This document shows positions 36,987-47,795 of a stretch of DNA of 64,000 bases, piece after piece (position 1 is the stretch's first letter; every line of letters begins with the position of its first letter). The notes beneath the pieces were generated by a model. That model worked only from the letters and a program-made list of their open reading frames with translations. It did not search any database and had not been told where the DNA came from. The stretch comes from Cristatella mucedo (Eukaryota > Bryozoa > Phylactolaemata > Cristatellidae). The stretch spans positions 1,817,001 to 1,881,000 of the forward strand of contig WPIO01000036.1 of the NCBI GenBank assembly GCA_009760855.2. Reading direction: 5' to 3'. The position numbers were made by a program, and so were the translations under genes.

Positions 36987-39900
36987 GCAGCAGAAGCAGC
37001 AGCAGCTGCGGCGGCGGCGGCGGCGGCGCAGCGGAGAATGCACTTAAGCGACCTTGGCGAAACGAAAACGACCGCGAGTGATCGTACCGAATAGTAAGGA
37101 CAATGAAAGCTCATTTTTTCACACCCTTCCACTCAGCAATGGTCCATGTTAATGGTCCAGCCAAAGCTTCGCACAATAGTGCATTAATCAGTTGCTAATA
37201 AAATCGGTCGGAGATGGATTTTGGGCTTTCAAGGCTGGGTTATTTAAAAACAATTAGCACATAGAATTATTGCCGAGAGTCTGTATCGGGCGCTCTCAGA
37301 GAGCTAAATGTCTATCCACGCACTTACATAATATCTGCAAGGGAAGGAGAATGAGGCTTTGCGAAATAGAAAGTATCATGCTTACACAGCAGGTAACTGC
37401 ACGCAAACATCGAGCTCAAAAGAACTTGCTAAGTTTAAAGAAGAAGAAGACATTGCTTAGTAGGAGCTGTGGCTGGCAACATTGCTAAGTCACACTTCAC
37501 ATCTGCTGCAAAGAGCACCAGAAACATAAGAGGATTAGAACTCACAGATGCAGGACCAAATACTGGTTGAACTAACTCCTCAATATTCGCGGTAAAGAGA
37601 CAGTGAGAAGCATTGCTGGGTCAGGATCTCAGGTGCAGAATATAGGTCCCTTTCTCTTTTTGGCACACTGTGTGGTGTCAAACCTGTGACCGAGCATAGT
37701 CAGCGACTCGAAGGAATCTTAAAATGCAACTTTTTATTACAGCTTTCGGTGGGCCTTTGTTAATCGTCTTTCGTGTGCATGTACCTGCTTACACCTTACC
37801 TTATGCTTGCAGCTGTTAAAACTAATCAAATGTAAAGCGCCTAGAAAGAGATTGAGTTCTCTAAGGGCGCTTTATCAAGTGTATTATTATTATTATACTC
37901 TTTTTATCATTCCGTTCGCACCTTCAGGTAATCTCTGAAAAATAAATATGTCATCTCATTCTTGCACTTGGAGACGGTTAGAATGACCAAAGACTTTGCT
38001 CCGTAGGTTTTTGCAATGTACAACTAGTTTCTGCACATCTTAAGGGACGATATCCTCTCATCCGATGCCAGTTGGAGCAAATGATTTCAAGTAGATCCAA
38101 GCGGCTAGCTTGATGCTATTCTCTGCGACAATCTTTCCGACTCGACCAAGACTACTCAGCTATACTTCTCACTCTCACGCTCCTGACCCCGAGACATTAG
38201 ATTTTTTGCTGCCGGATATTGAGTATATTAGCTACCGTATAGAGTTTGAATGGTATCCGTAAGATTTGAGTTGGCGAAGGTCGACTGTCCGAGTAGGAAA
38301 ACTCTAAACAACCAACATCCAGTAAGACTTTACGGATGCGTGGATATTTCACCACGATGCTTAAACGCATGCTTACTGGCGCCATGCCTGACCACAAGTG
38401 CGTACTTTTATAACTTTTTCTTCGCAGCCTGTGCGTCAGAGTCCGACGCTGGCGACTGAAAAAATCCTACTTTTACCCAAAAGATAGTGTAAGAATAGTC
38501 ATTTCAAGTTTATATTGTTGCTGATCCAACAGCCGAGAATTATAGTTTCCATTTGCAGCAAATGTAAAGCACCTAGAAAGAGATTGAGTTCTCTGAGGGC
38601 GCTTTATCAAGTGCATTATTATTATTATTATATTATTTATATATTTTAGCGTTAATGAAGTCTTACAGTTAAAGTCACGTCATACAAAAATGATCGATGC
38701 AGTTGCCCTAGATACAATTAGGAAGTTTTCTCCCCTGTGTTATTCAGGCCTTTGTTAGAGAAACAAGCTTAACTTAAATCTGGTTCACTCCAGCGAAGGT
38801 CAACGACAGCAGTAGTAGCAAAGAATAGTTGGTGGGTGAATTGATATTTTTTACTCAAATCCTAACAATGTGCTGTAGTTATGCAAATAAATGTAGTCGT
38901 GCATTTTATCAACTAGTCTCCTGTTTGATATAGTTTTAAGCGAGCAGCAGTCGTTGACTTACTTAAAACTTCCACTGTTTCTCCAGTGGCGACGTCGACA
39001 ACTCGAGATTTGGCAAGCGGTAGACCTGCAATATCGACTTGCCGTTCGCAGTATAAAGTGGCCGGCGTAGAGCTCAACAATATTCGAAATTCGCTCACTA
39101 AGGTAGTGCTGTTATTTAGTTCATCCAATGTAATGTAAGTTGGTTTTCCTTTGCTCTCCTCCCTGCCGTTAAAGTACCAAGCGACGGACGTAAAATCTAC
39201 GAAAGGCGTATCTGGAAGAATGCAAAGGAAGTGAGCCTCGTCTTCGGTCTCATTCCTGGACGTCCTTAGTAACTGGATATAAGGAATACCTAGAAAAGCA
39301 GCACAACGTGTAATTGACAGAGCATTATGAACAGGAACAGTGTAGCAATCTGAGAATGGTGCGCTGAGAGGCTCGAGATGGGCAATCGTGCCACACAATG
39401 TCCAAGTTAAAATCCCCAGCAATCCCTGCATGCAGGCAAGGTAAAGGCCATCTGTTGCATCCGGCTGGACTATGATACCTTGCTTTACTAATTGGCAATG
39501 CCGTCCTGCGATCTTTATTACGTGCACAATATGTAGGCATCGCATCATCTTTATTAGCTGCCTATATTTGAAAGCCTCATTAAGAAGAACGTTTCCACAG
39601 ATAGCCATCGCATTCTTTTCTTCAATTCACTGACGGAGTTAACGTATTATTTTGTTCGGCTAATTATTGCTATGTGCGTCACCAAACATCATTGATTTGT
39701 TTATCTGCAGTCACGAACAAGTATAACATAACTTATCCAACGAAAAATAGAAATGAACTACTCGAGAAAGTTAACTAGCTGAATTAAATTAAAATGTGAA
39801 GTTTGACGCTCATATGTCAAGTATTGACCGATTGTCAAATTTACAAAGCACACAGCTACACAGCTTTAAAGCTATTTGAAAGTCGTAGCATGAACTTCGA

Positions 39901-42900
39901 CCAGCTGCAAACATGTGAATCGATTTACACAGGCTCGATATGCTGCGACACCAGTTGTATACTATGCCGAGATCTGTAAATACGTTATTTGTAGACATGT
40001 TGCTTCCAGTTGAGTTCCCAGTTTGGTATGATTTGCGTAATCGTTTATAAAACTTTCCGCCTATGCTGAAGTTTTCAAACTTCAGGCTCCATTCCTAACC
40101 TGTTTGTCTTTTGAAAGGTACCATAAAAAGTATTTGGTTGTTTGTGCAATCGTAAAGTTTGTGTTTTCATTTGCCTTTCCTTGGCATTCACTCTTACGCG
40201 AACTGAATCTCTTTCTAGGTATTTTGAATTTCCTAAAAGGAAACTTATCAATTAGTTAATGATAACGGGCACGCGACCGGCACGCATAAGTGTGCAAAAG
40301 ACAATTGTAAAGGACTGAGAAAACGCTCTGAGGAAAAGGTGGATTTTAGCATCATATTATGTGTCAATTCAGGTGAGATACAGGCGGTAATCATGATTGA
40401 GTTGAAGGCTTTTTGAGCATGCAAATTAAAGGCTCGGTTTCCGAAGAAACTTTAGCTTGGCTTGAGGCGCAGCTAAGCGGTTTGAGCCCGAAGACCGAGA
40501 AACCTCTCGATGATTGGCCAGATTGGGAGGCATCCTGGGATAGGTGGACTGCAGCAAGAGAATACAGGCACATGCAAACGTGCGACGAACCATTCTTTAG
40601 GCAGCTTTATCGGCAGCAAGTGCAGATCAGCGAGAGGTAGTGGCCTCTGAAAAATTGTGACGTCCGTGACAGACAAGCTTAGCTGCTGAGGTAAACACTA
40701 ATTCTGCATGGCTTATTACTAACACCGGAATACGTCGGTGTAGTGCAGTGCAGAAGTCAATATTGAACACCAAAAACGTATACAACAACTTGCTAGCGGT
40801 ATCCCTGCATCGGGATGAAAGCATGGGTCCAGAGCGGCATGTCGTCACCGTAGAAGCCAGTTGGCCGTGGAAACTGCCTGGCAACTACACGGGGCCAGAA
40901 AGAGACTATGCATTAGCGCAGTAAGTGGACGCATAACAGATCCCTCCAGTCTCCCGTAATTTGTAGGCGTACCGAATGTTGACTATCGAGTGATGACGCA
41001 AACAAGCGAACAAGCGAAATACGCTGGTACGATGGAATTATCTTCGTATAGAGTCCAATCCTCGTGCTTCCCTTAATTATTCAGATGCCGCTTGCATTGG
41101 AACTGTTTGAAATTAAAGACATTTTGAAACGGCACAATAATAATAATATCATAAGTAATAAATTTGTGTAGCACCCTCAGGGAAGCTAGATTAAGTTCCC
41201 TGAGGGCTCTGCACAAATGTATTATGCTTCTTGCCACTGTACAAATTACTGTAAAGGAAGTGTGGTCAAATATTGAGTGGTAGCACCTAACATGACAGTG
41301 AGCACAATACGGATACTAGCTAATTCACAGCCTATTTTGTGTAGTGACAGAAGACCCATTACGGCTATCACCACCGCTTGCGGAGGTGATAAAGAATCAC
41401 CTACCACAGGATTCGAACCCACAATATCGGGACCAAGGTCGTGAAAAGCAACCGCATTATCTAGTGTGCCATCTCGGCTCACCATAGGATAAGAATAATA
41501 TGCACTTTGTCAACACTTAAGTAGAGTGTTACTTAGCGATGCAGAAAACCACGGTAAGTCAGTATATAATGACGTTCTCGGTATGTCAATAATTAAAAAA
41601 TATTCATATAGCAGAGTTTTTAAGGTTGAATTAGATTTACAGAAGTCTAGCTCTCAGGAAAATTTAAGGGTTGCATATAATTTTTAGTTCGCTATTAGAG
41701 CTTCAAATTAAGATTTCAGCAGTGGCAGACGTACGTCATTTCTGCTTTAGCTACCAGCACGAGCTACGAGCGGGTAACGCTGGACATTGCTCTGTGGTTT
41801 TGAAGCACGAATATCTTTCGGTAAAAAGCTCATCTACAGCAGCTAACATTTTCGCAGCTTTATTAGAATAGAAAGACAAATGGAAACTGCGTAAAGTGAA
41901 ATATGAAATAGGATAATATATGATATATAATATAGCGTAATACTATACAATAAAAAGATAAGTATTGAAAAGAAGCGCTTACCTTCCACTTTTATAGAGA
42001 GAGTATTGGATTCGATGTAGAACGGTAAGGAGTAGCCCATGTCCAGTATCCCAACGTCGCATCGTAGCACGACTGTACCTGGCGATGTAGATTGTGACGT
42101 GATTACTATCTTCGAGTGTTGACCACACGAGCTATTCTTCAATGACGTTCCAATTGCTAAAGCCTGTGCGAGATTCTCGCCTGGTGAGCTGTTCGCAATC
42201 AAGCCACTATTCTTCCATCTGATTTCAGATACCCGATAGTTGTGAAGAGACCCGCTATCACAGCAAACGAAGTAAGCTTCTCCATATGCCCACGGATTAT
42301 CACCAACAATCGGACGGGTAAGAATTGCTGGACCGCCTAAGAAAAAATAGCTGCCATGGTCACGTTCAATGAAACTGCGGCAGTTCATGAATCAACGCAG
42401 ACCTTGGAACTAAGAACCAATCAGTTAAATATTGGTGGAAAAAAAACGTGTCAGTGCATATTGGTGCAATTCACGAGCAAGAATTTTAGTTGATTGCTTT
42501 AGTCGGGTAGCTAAACATGATCCTGACTTTACGGAGAACACTCCCAGGAAATATGATCGCGTTCGGTTTTGGAATGACCATCGCCAAACTGCTCACACAT
42601 GGCTTCGTTCTACTCTGTTAGTTATCTAGCTAGCCACGCTGTTTTGGCCCAGTGTTTAAAGTTTTGCCCCGATACAGGCGAAAATGAATTTATTTGACGG
42701 CCGAGATCTGGGCTCAAAACCAGGGGCATATGTGAAGCTCCTGAATAGAGATTAAGTTCTCTTAAGGCACTATACAAATGCATTACATATACATATATAT
42801 TTTTTCCATATTTAAGTACGTCAATAATTAGGATTTTAGCTTATTTGATCAATGTACACAGTCTTCAGCTGAACACTTTTAAGTGAACGTAGGCAAATCT

Positions 42901-43983
42901 TTACAATTCGTTCATTATTTTTCCTCCTCTGCCAATCACTTTACAGTGCGTAAAATCCACCAGAAACTCAGAGTGAAAGACGAAGTGTAGCTATGAGTGG
43001 CCAACCGAATTGAGGTGCTGCAATCCCTTAGTCTCCACGTGAAATCTAGCTCGGAAAGCTTCAGCAGAAGTATCACCTTCACCCTGGTTTCAATGTATGG
43101 CTGGAGCAGTCTGTACTAAGCCTGGCCAGAGGCTTATTTGAGAAATGTCATTTTAAAGTCAACTGTCCCTTCAGTTTTTAGTACTGTCAACGAAAGCGAG
43201 GCTCTACTTTATAAGCCATATCCTAATTACTGCGGTTTACAACGGTGCAGATTGGTCGTGTGCGCGTGCTGTGCGTACGCTTACCGCAAAGTTATCCTAT
43301 TTGAGAATCGAAGGAGTCAATCTTTCGCACCTTTAAGCATAACTTACTGTACACATATTCACGCATTCATCGGTACTTTCGCCTAGCTGCTGAACGTATG
43401 TTGCACTCACGTAAAACATATGCCTGTGTTTTGTTATAGCAGTAAAGCAAGACGTAAAGTAGCATTTATTGCGCTACATGCTAACGCTCTTAAGTTTTTT
43501 GCAACTGCGGCCGCAGAGAAATCAGCAGAAAGCACTCACCGCAGATATTAACCTTCTCAAGACTTTCTGGGGAATAAATGTTTTGCTGCTGCTGGTTGAC
43601 GGATTTATAAGTCACTCTGCATTGAAATTTATTCAGTTGGTTCAAGGTTCTTGGGGAGCCTCCGTTCCACGGAAAAGTAAAAACCACAGATATTTGCTTG
43701 CTGGACCAAAATTCTGTCACGTTCAAGTTGGGCAGGTTGCACTGAGTTGAGGTGTAGTCGAAGTTTGGAAAATTCAGATTCTGCGCGCTAGACAAGCCCA
43801 CCAATTCTCTGCCAGGTTCGCAATACGCCAGGGTTTGGAAGTTTTCGATGCCCGCAGACTGAAAAATTCCTAGATACATTTCAAACTCTTGCAACATCGG
43901 CGGCAACGAGCTGGCAGTGCAGTTGACGCTGTATGTTCCGCGAGTGTTGACGCAGCGTTCTAATGAGCTGGTCAAAGACATTC
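32616..43983 (-). CDS. Transmembrane Ig-domain receptor, 3' part (gene-level entry)
   Basis: Single-pass membrane protein built from three Ig-like exons and a membrane/tail exon; about 445 residues are visible. Every junction is phase 1, the classic class 1-1 arrangement of shuffled extracellular modules. All four exons join in frame using good splice sites, and an AATAAA follows the stop. Each Ig module shows the B-strand Cys, a Trp or aromatic core and an F-strand Cys, plus N-glycosylation sequons (NCT, NVT, two NSS, NET, NST). The signal peptide and any upstream domains are not securely found. Adhesion or recognition is an inference from architecture; no specific family is recognised. The roughly 6 kb last intron is loaded with LINE copies. 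Confidence 0.82.
32792..33003 (-). CDS. Ig receptor terminal exon: membrane segment and tail
   Basis: 212 nt, phase 1, acceptor CTTCTTGTAG|TG, ending in TGA. The joined codon with the third Ig exon is A+TG. It encodes [20 protein letters not shown] followed by GVSIACACK (a membrane helix with stop-transfer Lys). A cytoplasmic tail of about 43 residues follows: [29 protein letters not shown] and a final SV. The tail is rich in Ser/Thr and charge and has one Tyr; no standard ITAM or ITIM is seen. Confidence 0.82.
33385..33900 (-). mobile_element. LINE-1 fragment, highly decayed
   Basis: Parallel in order to 32160-32560: the NDDKTN, QPSSTSNSLNSL and FHF.ADETQ regions are recognisable only in pieces. 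Confidence 0.65.
33915..34640 (-). mobile_element. LINE-1 copy, 5'-truncated
   Basis: A 156-codon frame covers the C-terminal thumb ([56 protein letters not shown]), followed by 3' UTR and (ATT)n. Better preserved than its neighbours but too short to be active. Confidence 0.93.
34641..35329. other. Ig receptor last intron, nothing recognised
   Basis: AT-rich unique-looking sequence with short ORFs only. Confidence 0.5.
35330..36020 (+). mobile_element. LINE-1 copy, decayed, split by SINE-B
   Basis: Forward orientation: TCAGTTCCACAACGT through TCTCGACTTCTGTAACTCAC, SINE-B insertion, then GTGCAATCAGACACTTAC through a degraded C-terminus. It has many substitutions and small deletions. Confidence 0.85.
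35425..35600 (+). mobile_element. SINE-B copy, well preserved, nested in LINE-1
   Basis: GCCGCGATGGCACACTAAGT head, GAGGTCGTGGGTTCGAGTCC B box, CACTGCAAGCGGTGGTGATA, GGCTCTTCTGTCGCTATAC, AGGCTGTTTAATCAGC end. A good reference copy for this family. Confidence 0.94.
36021..36700. other. Intron sequence, nothing recognised
   Basis: AT-rich, with no domain signature on either strand. Confidence 0.5.
36750..37080. other. Isolated GC-rich island with CAG repeat
   Basis: A 330 bp CpG- and GC-rich island in AT-rich DNA, inside the Ig receptor intron. It holds TACGGC repeats (about 36865-36885) and a (CAG)n run (36956-37012) leading into (CGG)n. Plus-strand frames are open (36641-37081 and 36772-37047) but low-complexity. 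It could be a promoter or first exon of an unseen gene, or an old insertion. Confidence 0.5.
37280..37400 (-). mobile_element. LINE-1 3' UTR remnant
   Basis: GGGCGCTCTCAGAGAGCTAA then TATCTGCAAGGGAAGG and AAAGTATCATGCTTAC follow the reversed LINE-1 3' end order. Confidence 0.6.
37815..37900 (+). mobile_element. LINE-1 3' tail
   Basis: ATGTAAAGCGCCTAGAAAGA, TAAGGGCGCTTTATCAAGTG, (ATT)n. Confidence 0.9.
37901..38544. other. Ig receptor intron, nothing recognised
   Basis: Searched for a further phase 1-1 Ig exon; none supported. Confidence 0.5.
38545..38640 (+). mobile_element. LINE-1 3' tail
   Basis: TTTGCAGCAAATGTAAAGCA, GAGGGCGCTTTATCAAGTGC, (ATT)n. Confidence 0.9.
38963..39289 (-). CDS. 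Ig receptor exon: third Ig-like module
   Basis: 327 nt, 109 codons, phase 1-1. The acceptor is TGCTTTTCTAG|GT and the donor TTTTAA|GTAAGT. The core is [41 protein letters not shown], a typical I/V-set Cys-Trp-Cys layout. The open frame runs upstream to 39608 but that part lies before the acceptor. Confidence 0.9.
40190..40830 (-). mobile_element. LINE-1 copy, decayed
   Basis: Reverse-strand order of tail, 3' UTR and thumb-domain pieces (e.g. TGTCACGGACGTCACAATTT, GCACTGCACTACACCGACG) follows better copies, with every frame broken. Confidence 0.7.
41130..41235. mobile_element. Shared LINE-1/SINE-A tail, forming a hairpin
   Basis: CCCTCAGGGAA at 41171-41181 and TTCCCTGAGGG at 41191-41201 form a perfect 11 bp stem, flanked by GCAC/CTCTGC and AT-rich ends. 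It is probably a tail palindromised by duplication. Confidence 0.6.
41320..41485 (-). mobile_element. SINE-B copy
   Basis: Reversed: GAGCCGAGATGGCACACTAG head, CCCGATATTGTGGGTTCGAA B box, CCGCAAGCGGTGGTGATAGC, GTAATGGGTCTTCTGTCACT. Confidence 0.9.
41983..42336 (-). CDS. Ig receptor exon: second Ig-like module
   Basis: 354 nt, 118 codons, phase 1-1. The strong acceptor is TTTTTTCTTAG|GC and the donor GTGGAAG|GTAAGC. The core is [11 protein letters not shown], then EIRWKNSG, then [10 protein letters not shown]. Two NSS sequons are present. It ends [13 protein letters not shown]. Confidence 0.88.
42640..42790 (+). mobile_element. SINE-A copy
   Basis: TTTTGGCCCAGTGTTTAAAG, GGGCTCAAAACCAGGGGCAT, AGAGATTAAGTTCTCTTAAG, CACTATACAAATGCATTACA. 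It sits about 300 bp upstream of the second Ig exon. Confidence 0.88.
42791..43496. other. Ig receptor intron, nothing recognised
   Basis: AT-rich sequence with no repeat or coding signature. Confidence 0.5.
43497..43592 (-). repeat. Source copy of a 96 bp duplication
   Basis: This segment covers the last codons of the first visible Ig exon, its donor and 40 bp of intron. It recurs at 44646-44741 with a single mismatch. Confidence 0.95.
43540..43983 (-). CDS. Ig receptor exon: first visible Ig-like module
   Basis: 444 nt, 148 codons, phase 1-1. The acceptor is GCCATTTTAG|GA and the donor ATCTGCG|GTGAGT. It contains [17 protein letters not shown] (first core Cys), [13 protein letters not shown] and [12 protein letters not shown] (second core Cys), with extra cysteines at ERC, AYCEPG and TQCNLP. 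It is longer than a typical Ig exon because of an insertion of about 50 residues between the core strands. Confidence 0.85.
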
Positions 43984-44084
43984 CTAAAATGGCCAGCAAT
44001 TTGCAGCACGTTTTCTGCGATACATCATACCAGGTAACAGCAAGTACATAACTTCTTAGTTTCAATGACAATTCGACAAATCTA

Positions 44085-44255
44085 GGGGCGAGGTCAATTT
44101 CCTAGGTCGTCGCAAAGGCAGCAAATTTCTAGCTCGGCACAAAATGGGTGGTAGGTTTGAGTCCACCTGTGTGCCATCTTATATTACGTACTGCAAGTGT
44201 CAGTGATAGCCGTTAAGGCTCTTCTGCTGCTATAAATGAGGCTGTTAAATCAGCC
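44085..44255 (+). mobile_element. SINE-B copy, decayed
   Basis: GGTGGTAGGTTTGAGTCCAC (B box), CTGCAAGTGTCAGTGATAGC, AGGCTCTTCTGCTGCTATAA, AGGCTGTTAAATCAGCC. Confidence 0.75.
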
Positions 44256-44645
44256 TTGAAATTTGATTAAGATGAACCTGGCAGTTAATTGTGGATTAAA
44301 AATCGATATCAAAGCGCTGGGAAAGTCTATCTTAGAAAACTATAAAGTAAAACTGCATAGTTACGTGGTTTTCCTCTGAATTTACAGCAACAACTTTTAC
44401 GGGTTAAGCGCTTTTGTAGGTCGTTATCTTAAGATGACATGGTGGGCGAAGAATAGCTTGAAATAGAAAGATCAAGTGACACTGCACTCATTTTCTGAAA
44501 GAAATTTTTTCTTTTTTGTAAAGGAAGATCGCGATGAGTTCTAATACACACGGGTTAAATAATCGCACAGAGGCAGATTGAAATTCAGATAAGAAAGTGC
44601 ATGACTGAAAAGTAAAAAAAACTGAGGCAGCATAACATGCCAATT

Positions 44646-44741
44646 TTTTGCAACTGCGGCCGCAGAGAAATCAGCAGAAAGCACTCACCGCAGATATTAA
44701 CCTTCTCAAGACTTTCTGGCGAATAAATGTTTTGCTGCTGA
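44646..44741 (-). pseudogene. Partial duplicate of Ig exon 3' end
   Basis: Copy of 43497-43592 differing at one base. It holds the last 17 or so codons of the Ig exon and its donor but no acceptor, so it cannot act as a full exon. It lies upstream of the intact exon. Confidence 0.9.
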
Positions 44742-46260
44742 TAAGGTCTGGCTTAGAATTAAATTTTCGGACATTTCTTCCATTATTTTATCAACTCAAG
44801 ACTAGAATTACCTATCCAGTGTTATCAAATTATCTCATGTCTTAAAGCAATCTTAAGAATAAACCCACGCATAAATGTGAATGAAATAAACATGTTTATG
44901 TGTAGTGCAATTACTCATGCTATTTAGTTACTATGCTCGGTGAGAAAAAAAATGATAAAATAATTTTCTAGCATTTTCTTGAGCAAGGATCATGTAACTC
45001 AATTATTTTCACGATGCAAATTCATATGAACCTAATAAATAAAATTCTTCACGCACACTGGCGATAATTGAAGACCGAAACAGTGAGGTTGGCTCTGCAT
45101 GTTGCTTGTGCAATAGAAATCAAAGATGCCATCCAACCGAGTTCATTATGAAGTTTCAGATTTTCTTAAGCACACAGAAAACTAAAAAAAGCTTATCGTG
45201 GATAAAAACTAGTCATTTATGTAGCGCATTTCTTTCTTTTGAAAGATAATTAAAATATAGTAAATCTCGTCGTCTAATAGAAAAACGCGCTTGTGTCGCT
45301 AATCGGGACCGCTAACCTAGCTGCAGGATTGCTAACCTAACTTCAGGTTTTAATGGACAGAAAAAACAAACCAGTTCATGTCTTTGTTTCATTATTAAGT
45401 GACAATTCCCAAGTAAAAGACCTTAGAAAGCCAGATCTTTTTTAGCAATGTACCCCGATTTTAATTTTGTAAAAAGTGTACAGAGACATGGAAAGTTGTC
45501 GTCAGAAATAATTATACTCAAATGAGCTATGTTATATCTTGCAAAAATCTAGCTTTCAACTTCACCAAATTACTTTTAATTTACGCTGGAGAAGATATAT
45601 TCAAGTGTTTATTAATGGTATGGGCTACTGTCTACTGCTGAAAGAATTTAAATTTAAGTATTTTAATTTTGTAAAGACAACGAAACTATAATTTTTGATT
45701 TGTATCTCCGAATTGGTAGTTACTGGCAAGGATTTTATTTTTGTCTACCCAAAACCGATTCTGGGATGTATTATTTTTGGATATTTGATAGATGCAATTA
45801 GAGAAAAGTAGTTAATTATTTTATGGCCTGATAGCTTGAAAAGACGAATCCTCATTTAAGAGTTAAGCTATTTTTTCAAAATACCTAACAACCAGGGGCC
45901 ATCTGCGATGGGACGGAACGCCGAAAACAAGTTCGCGTGGACCAGGAAATAATCCTGAAAATTCTGCGATATTGCTCTAGCGTTATACTTTGTCTCTGTT
46001 GATCGACCAGTAGCTGTTGCAGCTCATTCGGCAAAGAAGAAGCTTAGCTGAACCTGTCGGACTTACCAGCCTTGCAGTCTTATCAATAACAAGCTGAACA
46101 GTATTAGAGACTGTTTTCGGTAGCCTATCCCAGTATGAATTACAGAAGTCTAGTGTAGAGAGAACCAGGGAGAGATAGCCAGATCTATCAATATTTGCCG
46201 CTCTCGTCCACGACCAGGAACAGTTCTTGATTCTCCTGATTCAAAGCTAAGTTGTTCAGT
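44742..46260. other. AT-rich sequence, nothing recognised
   Basis: No open frame of note and no repeat family shared with the rest of the window. Confidence 0.5.
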
Positions 46261-46338
46261 TCAGACGCTGGAAAAGCTCGTCGCCGACGTGTTTTTACAT
46301 AGCAGGATAATTGTCAAGACCACTAGTGTCCATCTCAT
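46261..46338 (-). CDS. Candidate signal-peptide exon
   Basis: ATG at 46338 opens 25 codons, MRWTLVVLTIILLCKNTSAT then SFSSV, a textbook signal peptide. It is upstream of the Ig receptor exons on the same strand. However, the only donor-like GT steps do not give the phase 1 exit needed to join the known Ig exon without a stop. It may therefore belong to a missed intermediate exon, a decayed copy, or be chance. Confidence 0.3.
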   Translation of the reverse strand: MRWTLVVLTIILLCKNTSATSFSSV

Positions 46339-47369
46339 CGTTGCTGCGACAGTAATTGTGAGCTTTCTACCCGAAAAGGCAAAATTGTCATTATTGGCCG
46401 CACCCGCGAATTGAGGAATGCAGCGAAAAATAACTCGAGTGTCTGAAAGCCGAAGTTTTTATGTGCTTAAACAATTTAAGGTTTTAATTCCTGGCATTTC
46501 TCGCTAAGATCCTGTGAATTGAGGAGGTACCCAAATAAAAGCGAGATCAATAAAGGACTTCAAAAACTGGCAAACAGTGTGAATTCCTAATCAGCATTCA
46601 GTCTGAGTATTTCTAAAAGCAGTGCTACAGGTAATCATTGTCTTGTTACATTTTGGCTCATGTTTGATGCGATTGCTATTACCCTCAAAGTTGGGCTATT
46701 TCGATGCATGAAGTATAAGTCAGAAATCACTGAAGGTGAGACCAACCTTAGGAAGCACAGCACCGATATCGATGTTGCAAATTCTTCGAAAATGGAATTG
46801 AGTGGAAGTGAGGTAATTAAACAAAGATAATTCAAGGTTAGAAAAATGACTGAAAACACTAACGCTACTCTGAAGATGTCACATGCAAGAATCCAACATT
46901 CCCGGTCCACAATTGAAGCGCCGAGTGGTGCGAATAAGACATGTGACAACCTATATACGGCATTCTGAGAGCCAGTGTTCATTATTGTGCATAGGAGCCT
47001 AGAGCGGACTGCTAGCTATGTGCACGTGTCCAGTACATTTGCCTTTTCTGAAGTCACAATGACCGCAGGGATTGAAATTGTCATGGCTATGATTGACTCT
47101 ATTGAGCTTGCAACACATACCGTAAGCTGCCCGAGTCTTCTATTGCATCCAATTCTGATGCGACTAACTTCTTCTCCCACTGCGGACGCTCTGATTCGCT
47201 AATCCGAAGCTGTGCGGTCGATGCAAAATGTGCACACTACGAGTGCTGTTCTATTTCAGCTGGTCTTGCCGGTAGTAGAAAGTGGGAGCACCAAGGCTGC
47301 TATATGAGAAAACACCCGTCTGCAATATTCTGTACCAGAGCTCATCTCACTATCACCTCTCCTCAGAAT
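46339..47369. other. AT-rich sequence, no secure gene
   Basis: A minus-strand frame of 115 codons (46635-46982) is hydrophobic but lacks splice support or domain motifs. Confidence 0.4.
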
Positions 47370-47425
47370 TTAAATGGCATTTGAGCTCTCTTAGCCCGCT
47401 ATACACAAGACATCCTTAATAGTAT
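47370..47425 (+). mobile_element. SINE-A tail fragment
   Basis: TTTGAGCTCTCTTAGCCCGC followed by TATACACAAGACAT. Confidence 0.5.
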
Positions 47426-47524
47426 TATCTAGCCGTTCCTTCTTCGTTTGCACTAATTTGAAATCTTTCGGTGCTCAAAAATTCTGCTCTTATGCACCGG
47501 AATTATGATAATCACTTCCAGCTA

Positions 47525-47795
47525 AGGTCACCACCAAAAATGACCTGGCATCATTTAAGTGTCAGCTATTGTGCTTATGCGTGCTGACACTGCACATGCT
47601 GCCACTAACCACACTTGCATGCTAACCCTGTGCATGTCACCCCTAACCATATCATTCACGTTGTTCATCAAGCATGATATTACTTACCATTCAATCGCAT
47701 TTCCCTTTGCAGCAAACGTAAAGCGCCTAGAAAGAGATTGAGCTCTCTGATGGCGCTTTATCAGGTGTATCATTATTAATATTTTTATTATTACT
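47525..47795 (+). mobile_element. LINE-1 3' UTR
   Basis: It starts near the end of the LINE ORF, runs through the GTGCTGACACTGCACATGC and CCTGTGCATGTCACCCCTAA blocks and ends in the hairpin tail and ATT-rich end. Confidence 0.93.

Noticed and set aside
36641-37081. 146-codon plus-strand ORF with a poly-Ser run
   Set aside because: Most of it is CAG/CGG repeat and GC island. Kept only as a composition feature.
38197-38397. A fourth Ig exon between the third Ig module and the membrane exon
   Set aside because: No Cys-Trp-Cys pattern or phase 1 splice pair; the third Ig exon joins the membrane exon in phase.
40413-40640. Plus-strand 75-codon ORF with a plausible composition
   Set aside because: It lies antisense within a decayed LINE-1 copy.
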